Assembly: GCF_038404985.1 (NCBI RefSeq) | Contig: NZ_JBBKBA010000001.1 | Span: 586,001-650,000 of the forward strand | DNA length: 64,000 bases | Reading direction: 5' to 3' | Source: Ferrovibrio sp. MS7 | GTDB lineage: Bacteria > Pseudomonadota > Alphaproteobacteria > Ferrovibrionales > Ferrovibrionaceae | Part shown: one piece after another, positions 44,091-52,674 of the stretch | How the letters are laid out: each line of letters starts with the position of its first letter | Position numbering within the stretch: the first letter of the stretch is position 1 | Program-made: the position numbers and the translations under genes | Notes under the pieces: generated by a model | The model's database searches: none | The model's input: only the letters and a program-made list of their open reading frames with translations | Told to the model about the DNA's origin: nothing

Positions 44091-44822
44091 TTAGGCAGCT
44101 TGGGGCTGCGGCGCCGGGTCGGCGTCGATCACCACCTCGTCGGCGGATTTCGGCTTGCGCTTGAACAATTCGGTGGCGCAGGCCTTGCCGCGGGCATAGA
44201 GGTCACGGAAATAGGCGCCGTTGGATTTCGGGCTGAAATCCACCAGCGTGCCGCCCATTTCGAAATGGCCGATGAAGACCTTGCCGATGGCATAGGTCAT
44301 CGCCGCATTGGCCACCGGCAGCGCGATCAGACCTGCCGCCGTGCCGGCGCCGGGAATGAACTTGGCCACGCTGAGGCCGGCAACGAGGGCGATGCCGGTG
44401 GAGCTGAGCGAACCGGCGAGGCTCATCACCACGGCGCGCGCGGTGCTCTCCTTGAACGGCACCTCATAGACACCACAGAGGCGCTTGACCAGCATCACCT
44501 GCGAGGCCAGGCCGGCGGCGATATCGAGCAGCGGGAAGGGCAGCACACCGACGCCGATGGAGACCAGCATGTGGTCCTTCACCATAGTCTCGGCGCGCTC
44601 CTGGCGGCTCTTCGGCGCATCGGCGGCAAAGCCGGGGGCGTCGGTGCTGGCGGCTTCGGCGGCTACGGCCTCGGCCTGGGTCTGCTCGTTTGCATTATCC
44701 ATGATCTGGTCGTCTCCGCTGGAAAGGGATTTCTTGCGTGCCATGTCAGTTGCCTCGTCGGGGTTTCCGGAAAAACGCCGGCGAATGATCCGCTTCGCCA
44801 CCATTCGGTACAGAAACAGCAT
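44091..44822 (-). CDS. DUF697-family membrane protein (YcjF-like)
   Basis: A 243-residue protein. The N-terminal 80 residues are charged and Ala/Glu-rich. The core, RAETMVKDHMLVSIGVGVLP to AMTYAIGKVFIGHFEMGGT, carries Gly-rich hydrophobic helices typical of DUF697/YcjF-like proteins, whose role is unknown; the PFPLLDIAAGLASQVMLVKRL segment is characteristic. The start at 44822 is backed by AAGGAGAAGCGACG; internal ATGs at 44744 and 44702 also have purine-rich leaders, so the start is uncertain. Direct repeats lie in its upstream region. Confidence 0.8.
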   Translation of the reverse strand: MLFLYRMVAKRIIRRRFSGNPDEATDMARKKSLSSGDDQIMDNANEQTQAEAVAAEAASTDAPGFAADAPKSRQERAETMVKDHMLVSIGVGVLPFPLLDIAAGLASQVMLVKRLCGVYEVPFKESTARAVVMSLAGSLSSTGIALVAGLSVAKFIPGAGTAAGLIALPVANAAMTYAIGKVFIGHFEMGGTLVDFSPKSNGAYFRDLYARGKACATELFKRKPKSADEVVIDADPAPQPQAA

Positions 44823-44868
44823 CGTCGCTTCTCCTTCGGCGCTGCCATGCTGCCAGTATGTGCCTGTG

Positions 44869-44901
44869 ACTGTGCCGTTACTATAACTGTGCCGTAACTA
44901 T
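44869..44901. repeat. Two 16-bp direct repeats, period 17
   Basis: The unit actgtgccgttactat (44869-44884) is repeated at 44886-44901 with one change (t to a). It lies about 50 bases upstream of the DUF697 start and could be a regulator-binding array. Confidence 0.6.
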
Positions 44902-44969
44902 GATGGTGCGATGTCTATGATGACACCCCGGCACACAGACATACTGGGCATGTAATATGCGAATCGTCT

Positions 44970-44997
44970 TGCACAAGACCTGACTGCACAAGACCTG
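44970..44997. repeat. Two identical 13-bp direct repeats, period 15
   Basis: tgcacaagacctg occurs at 44970-44982 and 44985-44997, and a truncated tgcac follows at 45002. It lies between the SPFH gene and DUF697, in the same 250-base gap as the 17-period repeat. Confidence 0.6.
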
Positions 44998-45070
44998 GAA
45001 CTGCACGATCCGCCGCGATGCTTGTCGCGCGCAGTGTAGCCGATTCGCCGCGTGAATCCAGCGCAAAGCA

Positions 45071-46366
45071 TCAGCGGCGCGGCGGCGGCTGTTGCGGCTG
45101 CAACGGCGCGATCGGCTGAATACCAGGCGGTGCAGGCGGCGGCGCCGAGGTGATCGGCGGCACATAATTCTGCGACGTCGGCACCTGCGGCAGATAGGCT
45201 TGCGGATTCTGCGGCATTGGCGCCGGCATGGTTGCCTGCGGCGTGGGTGCGCCGGGATTGTAGCTGTTGCCCGAGAGCAGCGACGTGGCACCGCTGTTGC
45301 TGCCCGGCGGCATGCCCTGTTGCGGCATCGCCTGGGTCGGATCGGTCTGCGGCGGGAACAGGCGCGGCAGACTCATCTGACGGTCAAGCTGGTTCTGGTT
45401 GCTGTCCGGACTCACCGGCGGCACCGGCGGCGGCGGCTGCTGCGGCAATTGCCCGATCTCGCCGCCGAGGATGATGGGGAGCTGGTCCTTGCCGCTGCCC
45501 ACCACCACCACCTTGGAATTCGGCGCGCGCGCTATTTCCACCGTCGCCTCGATGCCGCGCCAGGTGAGCAGCGGCGGCGTCAATGCCGACGACACGATGG
45601 AATAGAAATTCTGAATGCCGATGGCCTCGATGCGCTTGCGCTCGGCCTCGGCGCGCTGGCTTTGCAGCACATATTCATAGGCCTTGGCGATCTGCTCTTG
45701 CTCCAGCTTGTACTCGATGGCGCGCAGCACCACTGGCGGCAAATCGAGGCGCGAGATCAGCACATCGGTGAATTCGATCATCTCCGAGATCGGATTGGCC
45801 TTCAGCTCCTTCTCGATTTCATTCTGCAGATAGTCGAAGCCGACGGTGTAGAGTTCGTGCGATCGGTGATGCGAGATCATTTCGCGCACGGTCGAGATCA
45901 CCAGCGGCGAAATCACGCGATTGATATATTGCGGGCCCAATTCCTTGTGCAGGCGGCCGGCGAGCTTCGGGCTGGCGCGGAAGAACACCGACAACTCGAC
46001 CTGTACCGACATGCCTTCCTGGCTTAGCGCATAGAGCGGCTGGCGCAACGCCTGCAGGCGCGTGTCATAGGTGAAGAAGCGGTTCCAGGGCAGCTTCACC
46101 ACCAGGCCTTCGCCATAGACCTTGAGCGTCTGCGTACCGCCGAAGAACAGCGAATAGAGCACGCCGACTTCGCCGGGCAGCACCAGTACGAAAATCGAGC
46201 GCGCCAGCGCCATGACGATGAAGCCGAACACCACCAGAATGGCGACCGGATAGACGAAGACGCTGCGCCGCACGAACGGGATGTCCGGGTTGCGGCGCCC
46301 ATCTTTGCGCCCGCCATTGCCGCTATCGCCGGCGGGCGGCGCCGGATTGGTGCCCTGGTCGCTCAT
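45071..46366 (-). CDS. SPFH/prohibitin-like membrane protein
   Basis: A 431-residue protein: one N-terminal membrane helix (SVFVYPVAILVVFGFIVMAL), then an SPFH/band-7 domain (PGEVGVLYSLFFGGTQTLKV, DTRLQALRQPLYALSQEGMS, LDLPPVVLRAIEYKLEQEQI with a helical extension) and a 130-residue Pro/Gln-rich tail that is probably disordered. Prohibitin-like proteins form large membrane rings that hold proteases or organise microdomains. Its start overlaps the stop of the ABC exporter gene (ATGA), so the two are translationally coupled and may form one complex. Confidence 0.88.
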   Translation of the reverse strand: MSDQGTNPAPPAGDSGNGGRKDGRRNPDIPFVRRSVFVYPVAILVVFGFIVMALARSIFVLVLPGEVGVLYSLFFGGTQTLKVYGEGLVVKLPWNRFFTYDTRLQALRQPLYALSQEGMSVQVELSVFFRASPKLAGRLHKELGPQYINRVISPLVISTVREMISHHRSHELYTVGFDYLQNEIEKELKANPISEMIEFTDVLISRLDLPPVVLRAIEYKLEQEQIAKAYEYVLQSQRAEAERKRIEAIGIQNFYSIVSSALTPPLLTWRGIEATVEIARAPNSKVVVVGSGKDQLPIILGGEIGQLPQQPPPPVPPVSPDSNQNQLDRQMSLPRLFPPQTDPTQAMPQQGMPPGSNSGATSLLSGNSYNPGAPTPQATMPAPMPQNPQAYLPQVPTSQNYVPPITSAPPPAPPGIQPIAPLQPQQPPPRR

Positions 46367-47982
46367 GTGCTCCTCCGCGATAGCTGCCCTTCATCCATGA
46401 AATAGATCGCATCGGCAGTGCCGAAATAGCGTTCGTCATGGGTGATGGCGAGCACAGCCTTGCCGCGCGCCTTCAACTCGGGGATGAATTCCTCGTAGAT
46501 GCGGCGGCGGAAATTCGGATCCTGGTCGGCGGCGATTTCGTCGAACAGGTAGATGTCGCGGTTCTCCAGCAGCGCCAGCGCCAATGCCAGGCGCTTGCGC
46601 TGGCCGGTGGAGAGATCCAGCGTGGTGAAGTGGCCATTGACGTAGCGCGTCTTGGCATTGAGCTGCACGCGCTCGAGCATCGCGGCGACGCGGGCGGGAT
46701 CGATGTCGCGGTTGCCGTAGATGCGGTCGAACAGGTGGAAGTCGGCGAACACCGCCGAGATGCGGCGGCGGTAATCGGCCACCGTCTCATCCGTCACCGG
46801 CACGCCGTTCCACAGCACGGCACCGGCCTGCGGCCGGTAGAGCAGGCAGAGATTGCGCAGCAGCGTGGTCTTGCCCGAGCCATTGCCGCCGACCAGGAAG
46901 GTGGCTTCGCCCGGCTTCAGCAGCAGGTCGCAGGGGCCGATGGCGAAGGGCTGGCCGTCCTCTTCCTGCGGCGGATAGGTATAGGCGATGCCGCGCAGTT
47001 CCAGGCTGCGCAGTTTCGGCAGCGGCAACTGCGTCTGCGGATCCGGCCGCTGCACCGCGCGCAGCTTTACTTCCAGCTTGCGCAATTCCGTGAAGGCGGC
47101 ATTGCCGCGCGCCACGGTGGGCATGATGCGCAGCAGGCTTTCGATCAGCAGCCACATCACCGACGAGGTGTAGACGATCTTCATCGCAATCGAGGCGGTC
47201 TCGACATATTGCGGCGTGATGAAGGTGACGGTGCCGAGCAGCAGGTAGAAGCTGCCGAACACCACGACGCCAAAGGCGATCATCGAGTCGAGTGCCTTGA
47301 GCCGCAATTCGCGGGCACGGTTGGCGCGCGCGGTGAGGAAATTCTCGAACAGGTCGTCGCCGCGGTCGGGATCCATGCGCGCTTCCTTCAGGCCATGCAG
47401 GTAATGGCTGAAGGTCTCGAAGAATTCCTGTTCCGCCTTCTGGCCGGCGGCGAGGTCGTCCTGGGTATGCTCCTTGCGGAACTGGCTGGCGAGGTAGACG
47501 ACGAAGATCAGCACCGCGATGGCCGCCGCCGCCAGCAGCGAGAGATAGGCGATATAGAGCGTCGCCAGGATGAAGGCGCCGACCGAGGCGACGCCCTGGG
47601 CCAGCACGGCCGGGCTTTCCGCCAGCACCTGGGCGTTGCGCGCCAGCGTGGTGTAGATGGTGTCCTTGCCGATGCGCTCGACCTCGGCGAAATCCGCCCG
47701 CCGCAGCAGCCGGGCATATTGCTGGCGCATGTGATGCGCCAGACCCTCGCCCACCGCGTTCATGATCCGGGTGGTTTCGCCGCGCGATACCACAGTGACG
47801 GCGCAGACCAGGATGAAGGCCACCAGCAGCTCGTAATCCGGCCCATGGGCCGGATCGTAGTCGGTCACCGAGTTGACCAGGACGGAGATCGCGAACGTGC
47901 CAAGGCTCGCCAATGTCAGGTAGACATAGGCGCGGCGGCCACTCGACAGAATGGCATCATGCACAACCTTGACGAATTCCAT
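46363..47982 (-). CDS. Cyclic-peptide-exporter-type ABC transporter (PvdE/SyrD/YojI-like)
   Basis: A 539-residue fusion of a six-helix membrane domain and an ATPase. Walker A is VGGNGSGKTT; the signature LSTGQRKRLALALALLE and Walker B IYLFDEIAADQDPNFRR are the particular forms of the PvdE/SyrD/YojI group, which exports siderophore precursors, lipopeptides or microcins. No peptide synthetase is in the window, so the substrate is unknown; the neighbouring SPFH protein suggests a membrane or stress role. The first gene of a two-gene unit, 204 bases from the divergent GntR start. Confidence 0.88.
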   Translation of the reverse strand: MEFVKVVHDAILSSGRRAYVYLTLASLGTFAISVLVNSVTDYDPAHGPDYELLVAFILVCAVTVVSRGETTRIMNAVGEGLAHHMRQQYARLLRRADFAEVERIGKDTIYTTLARNAQVLAESPAVLAQGVASVGAFILATLYIAYLSLLAAAAIAVLIFVVYLASQFRKEHTQDDLAAGQKAEQEFFETFSHYLHGLKEARMDPDRGDDLFENFLTARANRARELRLKALDSMIAFGVVVFGSFYLLLGTVTFITPQYVETASIAMKIVYTSSVMWLLIESLLRIMPTVARGNAAFTELRKLEVKLRAVQRPDPQTQLPLPKLRSLELRGIAYTYPPQEEDGQPFAIGPCDLLLKPGEATFLVGGNGSGKTTLLRNLCLLYRPQAGAVLWNGVPVTDETVADYRRRISAVFADFHLFDRIYGNRDIDPARVAAMLERVQLNAKTRYVNGHFTTLDLSTGQRKRLALALALLENRDIYLFDEIAADQDPNFRRRIYEEFIPELKARGKAVLAITHDERYFGTADAIYFMDEGQLSRRST

Positions 47983-48186
47983 TCATCCCCCTGGGCCCGC
48001 CATCCATTCAAACAGGACCCCACCGCCTCGAGTCAAGGCTTTATAATTGCTCTGAAATCAGCCCAATCACGGATTACGGACGTAGTCACCTGCTGGCAAC
48101 GCCAATCGGCATGCAGCCGGCATCCTGTGAGTGCCGCGCGGGCGGTTCCGGTTCCCGTCTGGTAGCATTTTTTAACCGGCTTGTCT

Positions 48187-48220
48187 GACATAGGATAATT
48201 GGATACAATTATCCTATGTC
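48187..48220. promoter_or_regulatory. Perfect palindromic operator over the GntR start codon
   Basis: Perfect 15-bp arms (gacataggataattg and its exact complement) flank the spacer gata. The centre ATTGGATACAAT looks like sites used by GntR/FCD regulators. The right arm includes the ATG of the regulator gene at 48216-48218, so binding would block initiation directly. Autoregulation is likely. Confidence 0.75.
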
Positions 48221-48890
48221 ACCCGCTACCCTGCCGACAGAACGCACCACTGCCCTGGCGCTCGCCGCCGCCTTGCGCGGACAGTTGAGCGCCGGCCGCT
48301 GGGCGCCGGGTGCGGCCTTGCGCCAGGCCGAGCTGGCCGCTGAATTCGGCGTCAGCCGCATCCCGGTGCGCGAGGCGCTGAACCAGTTGCAGGCGGAAGG
48401 CCTGGTGGTGATTGAACCCAATCGCGGCGCCTTCGTGCCACGCCATTCGCCAGAGGATGTGGACGAGATTTTCGACCTGCGCCTGGCCCTGGAAAGCGAT
48501 GCCCTGCGCCGCGCGGTGCCCAATCACGCGCCGGCGACGATCCGCCGGCTGGAGGCGATTCAACGCGAACTCGACCATGCCACCCTGCCGGCCGACTGGC
48601 TGCGCCATGACCGCGACTTCCACGAGGCGCTCTATGCCCCCTGCGGCCGGCGCCGCACGCTCGACCTGATCGCCGGCCTGCGCCGCGCGGTGGAGCGGGT
48701 CTATGCCGCCAGGCTTTCGCCGGACTCACGGCGCGGCGGCTGGAATGACGAGCATCAGGGCTTGATCGAGGCGTTGCGCAACGGCGATGCCGAACGCGCC
48801 GTGCAGTTGCTGCAGACGCATCTCGAACAGACCCGCCGCCTGGCGCTGAGCAGCTTGGCGGGCAATAGCCTGGAGAATACCGCACCATGA
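48216..48890 (+). CDS. GntR-family (FCD/FadR-type) transcriptional regulator
   Basis: A 224-residue protein: an N-terminal winged helix (PGAALRQAELAAEFGVSRIP, VREALNQLQAEGLVVIEPNR) followed by an all-helical FCD domain (VDEIFDLRLALESDALRRA, HDRDFHEALYAPCGRR, EHQGLIEALRNGDAERAVQL) with the Asp/His residues that bind a metal in this group. Such regulators sense carboxylic acids. Start at 48216 lies within a perfect palindrome. The stop overlaps the OsmC gene (ATGA), so that gene is the obvious target. Confidence 0.92.
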   Translation: MSPATLPTERTTALALAAALRGQLSAGRWAPGAALRQAELAAEFGVSRIPVREALNQLQAEGLVVIEPNRGAFVPRHSPEDVDEIFDLRLALESDALRRAVPNHAPATIRRLEAIQRELDHATLPADWLRHDRDFHEALYAPCGRRRTLDLIAGLRRAVERVYAARLSPDSRRGGWNDEHQGLIEALRNGDAERAVQLLQTHLEQTRRLALSSLAGNSLENTAP

Positions 48891-49396
48891 GCCGCTACAG
48901 CGCCCGCATCACCTGGCAGCAGCACGACGGCGACGACTTCACGGGCTTGCGCTACAGCCGCGTGCATCGCTGGGATTTCGATGGCGGCGCGGCAATCGCC
49001 GGCTCGCCCTCGCCGCAGAATGTGCGCGCGCCCTACAGCGATGCCGCCGCCGTCGATCCCGAGGAGGCGCTGCTGGCGGCGATTTCCTCCTGCCACATGC
49101 TGTGCTTCCTCTACCGCGCCGCCCGCGCCGGCTATGAAGTGGCGAGCTATGACGACGCGGCGGAAGCCGTGCTGGAAGCCACCGCACCGGGCGCCACGCC
49201 ATGGATGACCCGCGCCATCCTCAGGCCCAGCATCCGCTTCTCGGGCACGAAGATCCCCGACGACGCGGCGGTGGCCGCGCTGCACGAAGCGGCGCATGGC
49301 GACTGCTACATCGCCCATAGCGTCAAGACCGCCATTCAAGTGGCGGGAAGCTGGGAACACATATTGAGGGAAAATGGTGCCGGCGGAGGGAATTGA
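48887..49396 (+). CDS. OsmC-family protein
   Basis: A 169-residue OsmC/Ohr-fold protein. The two redox cysteines are visible in LLAAISSCHMLCFLY and in GDCYIAHSVKT. Such proteins reduce organic hydroperoxides, though this subgroup is less studied than Ohr. It is cotranscribed with the GntR regulator through a four-base overlap. The last residues (ENGAGGGN) are encoded inside the convergent tRNA-Thr gene, with which it overlaps by 22 bases, so the tail was probably acquired by read-in to the tRNA. Confidence 0.87.
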   Translation: MSRYSARITWQQHDGDDFTGLRYSRVHRWDFDGGAAIAGSPSPQNVRAPYSDAAAVDPEEALLAAISSCHMLCFLYRAARAGYEVASYDDAAEAVLEATAPGATPWMTRAILRPSIRFSGTKIPDDAAVAALHEAAHGDCYIAHSVKTAIQVAGSWEHILRENGAGGGN

Positions 49397-49449
49397 ACCC
49401 CCGACCTCGACTTTACGAAAGTCTTGCTCTACCCCTGAGCTACGCCGGC
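49375..49449 (-). tRNA. tRNA-Thr (CGT)
   Basis: On the minus strand a 75-base cloverleaf: acceptor GCCGGCG/CGCCGGC, D-arm GCTC/GAGC, anticodon loop TTCGTAA giving CGT, T-arm with GGTTCAATTCC, discriminator A and encoded CCA. The first anticodon-stem pair is an A-G mismatch. The 3' end overlaps the convergent OsmC reading frame. Confidence 0.95.
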
Positions 49450-49533
49450 ACGGCGCGAATGCGGGCGGAAAATACGGGGGCGCGGCGCGCTTGGCAAGCG
49501 TCGCCTAAGCCCTTGATTCACAGACCCGGAACA

Positions 49534-50853
49534 TCAGCCTTTCGGGCCATCCAGCAGGATCGGCGGGGCACCAGTGGGAGCCTGGCCGGGTTGCATCGGC
49601 GCCGGCTGGATACTGTCGAAGCCGCCACAGGCGGTGCAGCGCATCGCCCAGGCGGGATGGCCGGCGCCACAGGCTTCGCAGCGCCATGGCTCCATCTGGC
49701 GGGCGAGTTCGCGCCAGCGGTCAGCCGCCGCCGCATCGCCCTCGCTTTCCTCTGCCAGCCGGGCGCGCAGGCCGGCACTCCATGAGTCACTGGCCGGGAA
49801 CAGGCTGAGCGCCTGGCGCGCGGCGGCATAGTCGCGGGTATTCAGCGCCATTTCGGCCAGCAAAAGCTGGCTCGGCGGCGCATCGGGATTGGCATTGATG
49901 AAGGCTTCGGCGCGCTGGCGCGCAATCGTCGGCTCGCGCTTTGCAGCCGCTTCGAGATCGAGCCAGAGCCGCGCCAGCGCAACACTGGGCTGCTGCGGCC
50001 AGAGCCGGCGCAGCATATCCTGCGCCCGCTGCTGCAAGGCACCGGTATCGGCGGCGCGCGCCAGCACCGCCAGCCGGCCGGCATGATCGGGCAGCGCCTT
50101 GCCGAGCTTTTCCGCCTTGCGCCAGGCTTCGAGCGGCGCCCCACTGGCCGCCGCTTCCGCCGCATCGGCGAGATCGAGCTTGGCGCGCAGCAGGCCGGCG
50201 GCGGCCTTGCTTACCGCCTTGCGCGCCTGGGCGGCATCGAGCCGGGCGCCGGCGCCGGCCCAGTCGCCGCTTTCGAGCAGCAGGCGGATTTCGGCTTCGG
50301 CGGCCACCGGCGAGGTGGGGCGCAAGGCCGAGGCGCGTTTCGCTAATTGCAAGGCCTGTTCACGGTCGCCGCGCTGACGCGCATCGGCGAGCAGGCCGCG
50401 CACGCCAAGAAACGCCGTGGCCGGATCGGCGGCGAGCGCCGCGAAGGCGCGCTGGCTGGCGGGGCCATCATTTTTAAGCTGCGCCGCATGGGCTTCGAGC
50501 AAGCGGGCCAGCGTCTGATCTTCCAGGTAGCCCGCCGCCTTGCCGGCAAGCTTGGCGGCGCGATCGGCCTCGCCAGCCGCCACCGCCACCATGCCGGCAG
50601 CAAAAGCCGCCTGACCGCGCGCCTGACGCTTCAAGGCCCGCCGCTGCGGCAAGGCCGCCGCCCAGGCGATCATCCAGCTTAAGAGAAACACCGCGAAGCC
50701 GAGCAAGGCGATGGCGCCAACGATGAGGGGCGCCGGTGCCGCGATTTCATAGCCGAGCCAGGTGAGGCGCAGCGTGCCGGGCTGATCGGCGACCCAGGCG
50801 GCAAAAGCCGCCAGCGCCATCAGCGGCAATACGATGAGCAGCCAGCGCAACAT
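49534..50853 (-). CDS. HemY-like TPR membrane protein with zinc ribbon
   Basis: A 439-residue protein. The N-terminus has two membrane helices (LRWLLIVLPLMALAAFAAWV, PLIVGAIALLGFAVFLLSWM), followed by a HemY_N domain and TPR-like helices. The C-terminus has a four-cysteine zinc ribbon, WRCEACGAGHPAWAMRCTAC, like the rubredoxin-type tail of LapB/YciM. HemY proteins sit in heme operons but their exact role is unsettled. The ATG at 50853 is one base after the mitofilin stop. It is the last gene of the hemC-hemD-mitofilin operon. Confidence 0.88.
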   Translation of the reverse strand: MLRWLLIVLPLMALAAFAAWVADQPGTLRLTWLGYEIAAPAPLIVGAIALLGFAVFLLSWMIAWAAALPQRRALKRQARGQAAFAAGMVAVAAGEADRAAKLAGKAAGYLEDQTLARLLEAHAAQLKNDGPASQRAFAALAADPATAFLGVRGLLADARQRGDREQALQLAKRASALRPTSPVAAEAEIRLLLESGDWAGAGARLDAAQARKAVSKAAAGLLRAKLDLADAAEAAASGAPLEAWRKAEKLGKALPDHAGRLAVLARAADTGALQQRAQDMLRRLWPQQPSVALARLWLDLEAAAKREPTIARQRAEAFINANPDAPPSQLLLAEMALNTRDYAAARQALSLFPASDSWSAGLRARLAEESEGDAAAADRWRELARQMEPWRCEACGAGHPAWAMRCTACGGFDSIQPAPMQPGQAPTGAPPILLDGPKG

Positions 50854-50854
50854 G

Positions 50855-51958
50855 CTACGGCGCCGCGGCGAAATGGTCGCGCAACGCCGCCTGCATGCGC
50901 TCAAGCGCCGCGTCCAGTTTCAGCCGCGCCTCGGCGCCGCCGCGCCAAGCGGTCAATGCCGCGCCGGCATGCAGGCCCTCGAGTGCGGCTTGCGCACCGG
51001 CAAGGTCGCCGCGTTCCAGAAGGCCAGCGGCGGTGCTGAGTTTATCGCTGCCGCCATCCGCCGCATCGCCGCCGACGCGGCGAATGGTGACCAGATTGGA
51101 GAGTTTATTCAGCGCGCGCTGCCACCAGCTCTGCGCGGCATCATCGGCTGTCGCCGGCAGCGCTTCCTTCTGCTGCGCTTCCATCACGGAGGCGAAGCTG
51201 CCGGCCAGGGCCGTTTCGGTCGGCGCACCGGAGGCTGCGAAAGCCTGTACGGCGGTGAAAGCCTCACGCACCGCGGCCGGCGGCGTGGCGCCCAGCAAAG
51301 GCGCCACCGCATTGGCCTCGGCAACGAAGCCGCTGCCGCGCGCGGCGCGGTCGCGCAGGCTCTGCCAGGCCAGCAGCAACGCCACCGGCTGACGCAGATC
51401 GGCGGCGCGGGCACGAGTGAGATCGGCGAGTTTCTGATCGAACTGCGCCTGCCCGGTGATCGCGGCTTCAGCCAGCCGCAAAGCTTCCGCGCCGCTCTTG
51501 CGCGCTTCGGCGACGGCATCGGCAATCGCCTTGGTCTGGGCTTGCGCCTGCGCCTTCACGGCTTCTTCAAGCGCTGCGACACGATCGGCATCGGCGGCGC
51601 TGCCCGGCAATTGTTGCAGCCGCTCCAGGCTGGCGGAAAGGGCGCTGAGCCGGCGCTCCAGATCCTGCAATTTCGCGGTATCGGCAGCGGGTGCCTGAAC
51701 CGGCGGGGTGACGGGCGCGGGAAGCGTGACGACAGGGGGTGGCGCGCCAAGCGGGGTGGTGGCCGGCTTCACCGCGACAGGGGCAGACTGCGTGGTATAG
51801 AAATGATAGCCGGCGGCAACGGCGACGCAGAAGGCCACGGCGATCAGCCCGAGCAGCAGCCAGCGGCCGAGCTTGGCGAGAAAGCTCGGCTTCGGCGGCA
51901 ACGCCTCCACTTCGGCATCGATGATGGTGGCGCCGGACTTGTCCTGCTTCTCGCTCAT
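50855..51958 (-). CDS. Mitofilin (Mic60)-like inner-membrane protein
   Basis: A 367-residue protein: a short acidic cytoplasmic start, one membrane helix (WLLLGLIAVAFCVAVAAGYH), a Pro/Val/Thr-rich linker, a coiled coil (TAKLQDLERRLSALSASLER onward) and a C-terminal domain with the mitofilin-like end (AALEGLHAGAALTAWRGGAE). Alphaproteobacterial mitofilins are the relatives of mitochondrial Mic60 and shape inner-membrane invaginations. The location between hemD and HemY-like genes is conserved in the class. Start 51958 follows GAGGAGTCATG; an ATG three bases earlier overlaps the hemD stop. Confidence 0.88.
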   Translation of the reverse strand: MSEKQDKSGATIIDAEVEALPPKPSFLAKLGRWLLLGLIAVAFCVAVAAGYHFYTTQSAPVAVKPATTPLGAPPPVVTLPAPVTPPVQAPAADTAKLQDLERRLSALSASLERLQQLPGSAADADRVAALEEAVKAQAQAQTKAIADAVAEARKSGAEALRLAEAAITGQAQFDQKLADLTRARAADLRQPVALLLAWQSLRDRAARGSGFVAEANAVAPLLGATPPAAVREAFTAVQAFAASGAPTETALAGSFASVMEAQQKEALPATADDAAQSWWQRALNKLSNLVTIRRVGGDAADGGSDKLSTAAGLLERGDLAGAQAALEGLHAGAALTAWRGGAEARLKLDAALERMQAALRDHFAAAP

Positions 51959-52674
51959 CATGACTCCTCTTCGAGCAGGGCGAGCAAGGCCGCCTCGCTG
52001 GGCGAAGCCGCCACAGCCACACGCCGCCAGGGCAGATCGGCCAAGGCCTGGGCCACGGCGGCACTGAGACAATACGCCGTGATGCGCCCGGATGCCATAT
52101 TTTGGGCCAGCTTGGCAAAGGTGGCCGCCGTGCGCGGCGAGAAGAACAGCACGCCGTCATATTCGCCCCGCTGCAAGGCGTCAGACACGGCATCAGGGAG
52201 CGTGGTGGCGGCCTCGGCACGGTAGAGCGTGACCCGCGCGACCTGGAACCCGGCCGCCTCCAGCATGCCCTTGAGGTCGCCGGCCAGCGTTTCGCCCGCC
52301 ACATGCAGCAGACCGCCCTGCGCCGGATCGGCCTTTTCCCGCACCAGGGCGGCGAGGCTCGCCACATCGCCGCCGGCCGCCTGCACCTCGGCGAAGCCCG
52401 CCGCCGTTGCCGCCCGCGCGCTGGCCTCGCCGACGGCATAGACCGTAAGGTCGCGCCGCGCCGATTGCGCTGTGAAGGCCCGCAGGCCATTCGCCGAGGT
52501 GACGAGCAGGCCGGAAATGCCTTCGAGCGAAACGCCATTGAGTAGTGATGGGGCCGGCAGCGGCTGGATGCTGAGCAGCGGCGCGGTATCGATGGCGAAG
52601 CCGCGCGCCTCGAGATCGCGCCGCAGCCTTGTGGCATCTTCCTCCGGGCGCGTGAGCAGCAGCCGGGTGCGCAT
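51958..52674 (-). CDS. hemD: Uroporphyrinogen-III synthase
   Basis: A 238-residue HemD. It closes and inverts ring D of hydroxymethylbilane to give uroporphyrinogen III. HemD is poorly conserved, but the pattern LLLTRPEEDATRLRRDLEARG, GLLVTSANGLRAF, VYAVGEASARAATAAGF and FFSPRTAATFAKL is characteristic. Start and stop overlap neighbours: hemC stop at 52674 by one base and mitofilin start at the 3' end. Confidence 0.92.
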   Translation of the reverse strand: MRTRLLLTRPEEDATRLRRDLEARGFAIDTAPLLSIQPLPAPSLLNGVSLEGISGLLVTSANGLRAFTAQSARRDLTVYAVGEASARAATAAGFAEVQAAGGDVASLAALVREKADPAQGGLLHVAGETLAGDLKGMLEAAGFQVARVTLYRAEAATTLPDAVSDALQRGEYDGVLFFSPRTAATFAKLAQNMASGRITAYCLSAAVAQALADLPWRRVAVAASPSEAALLALLEEES

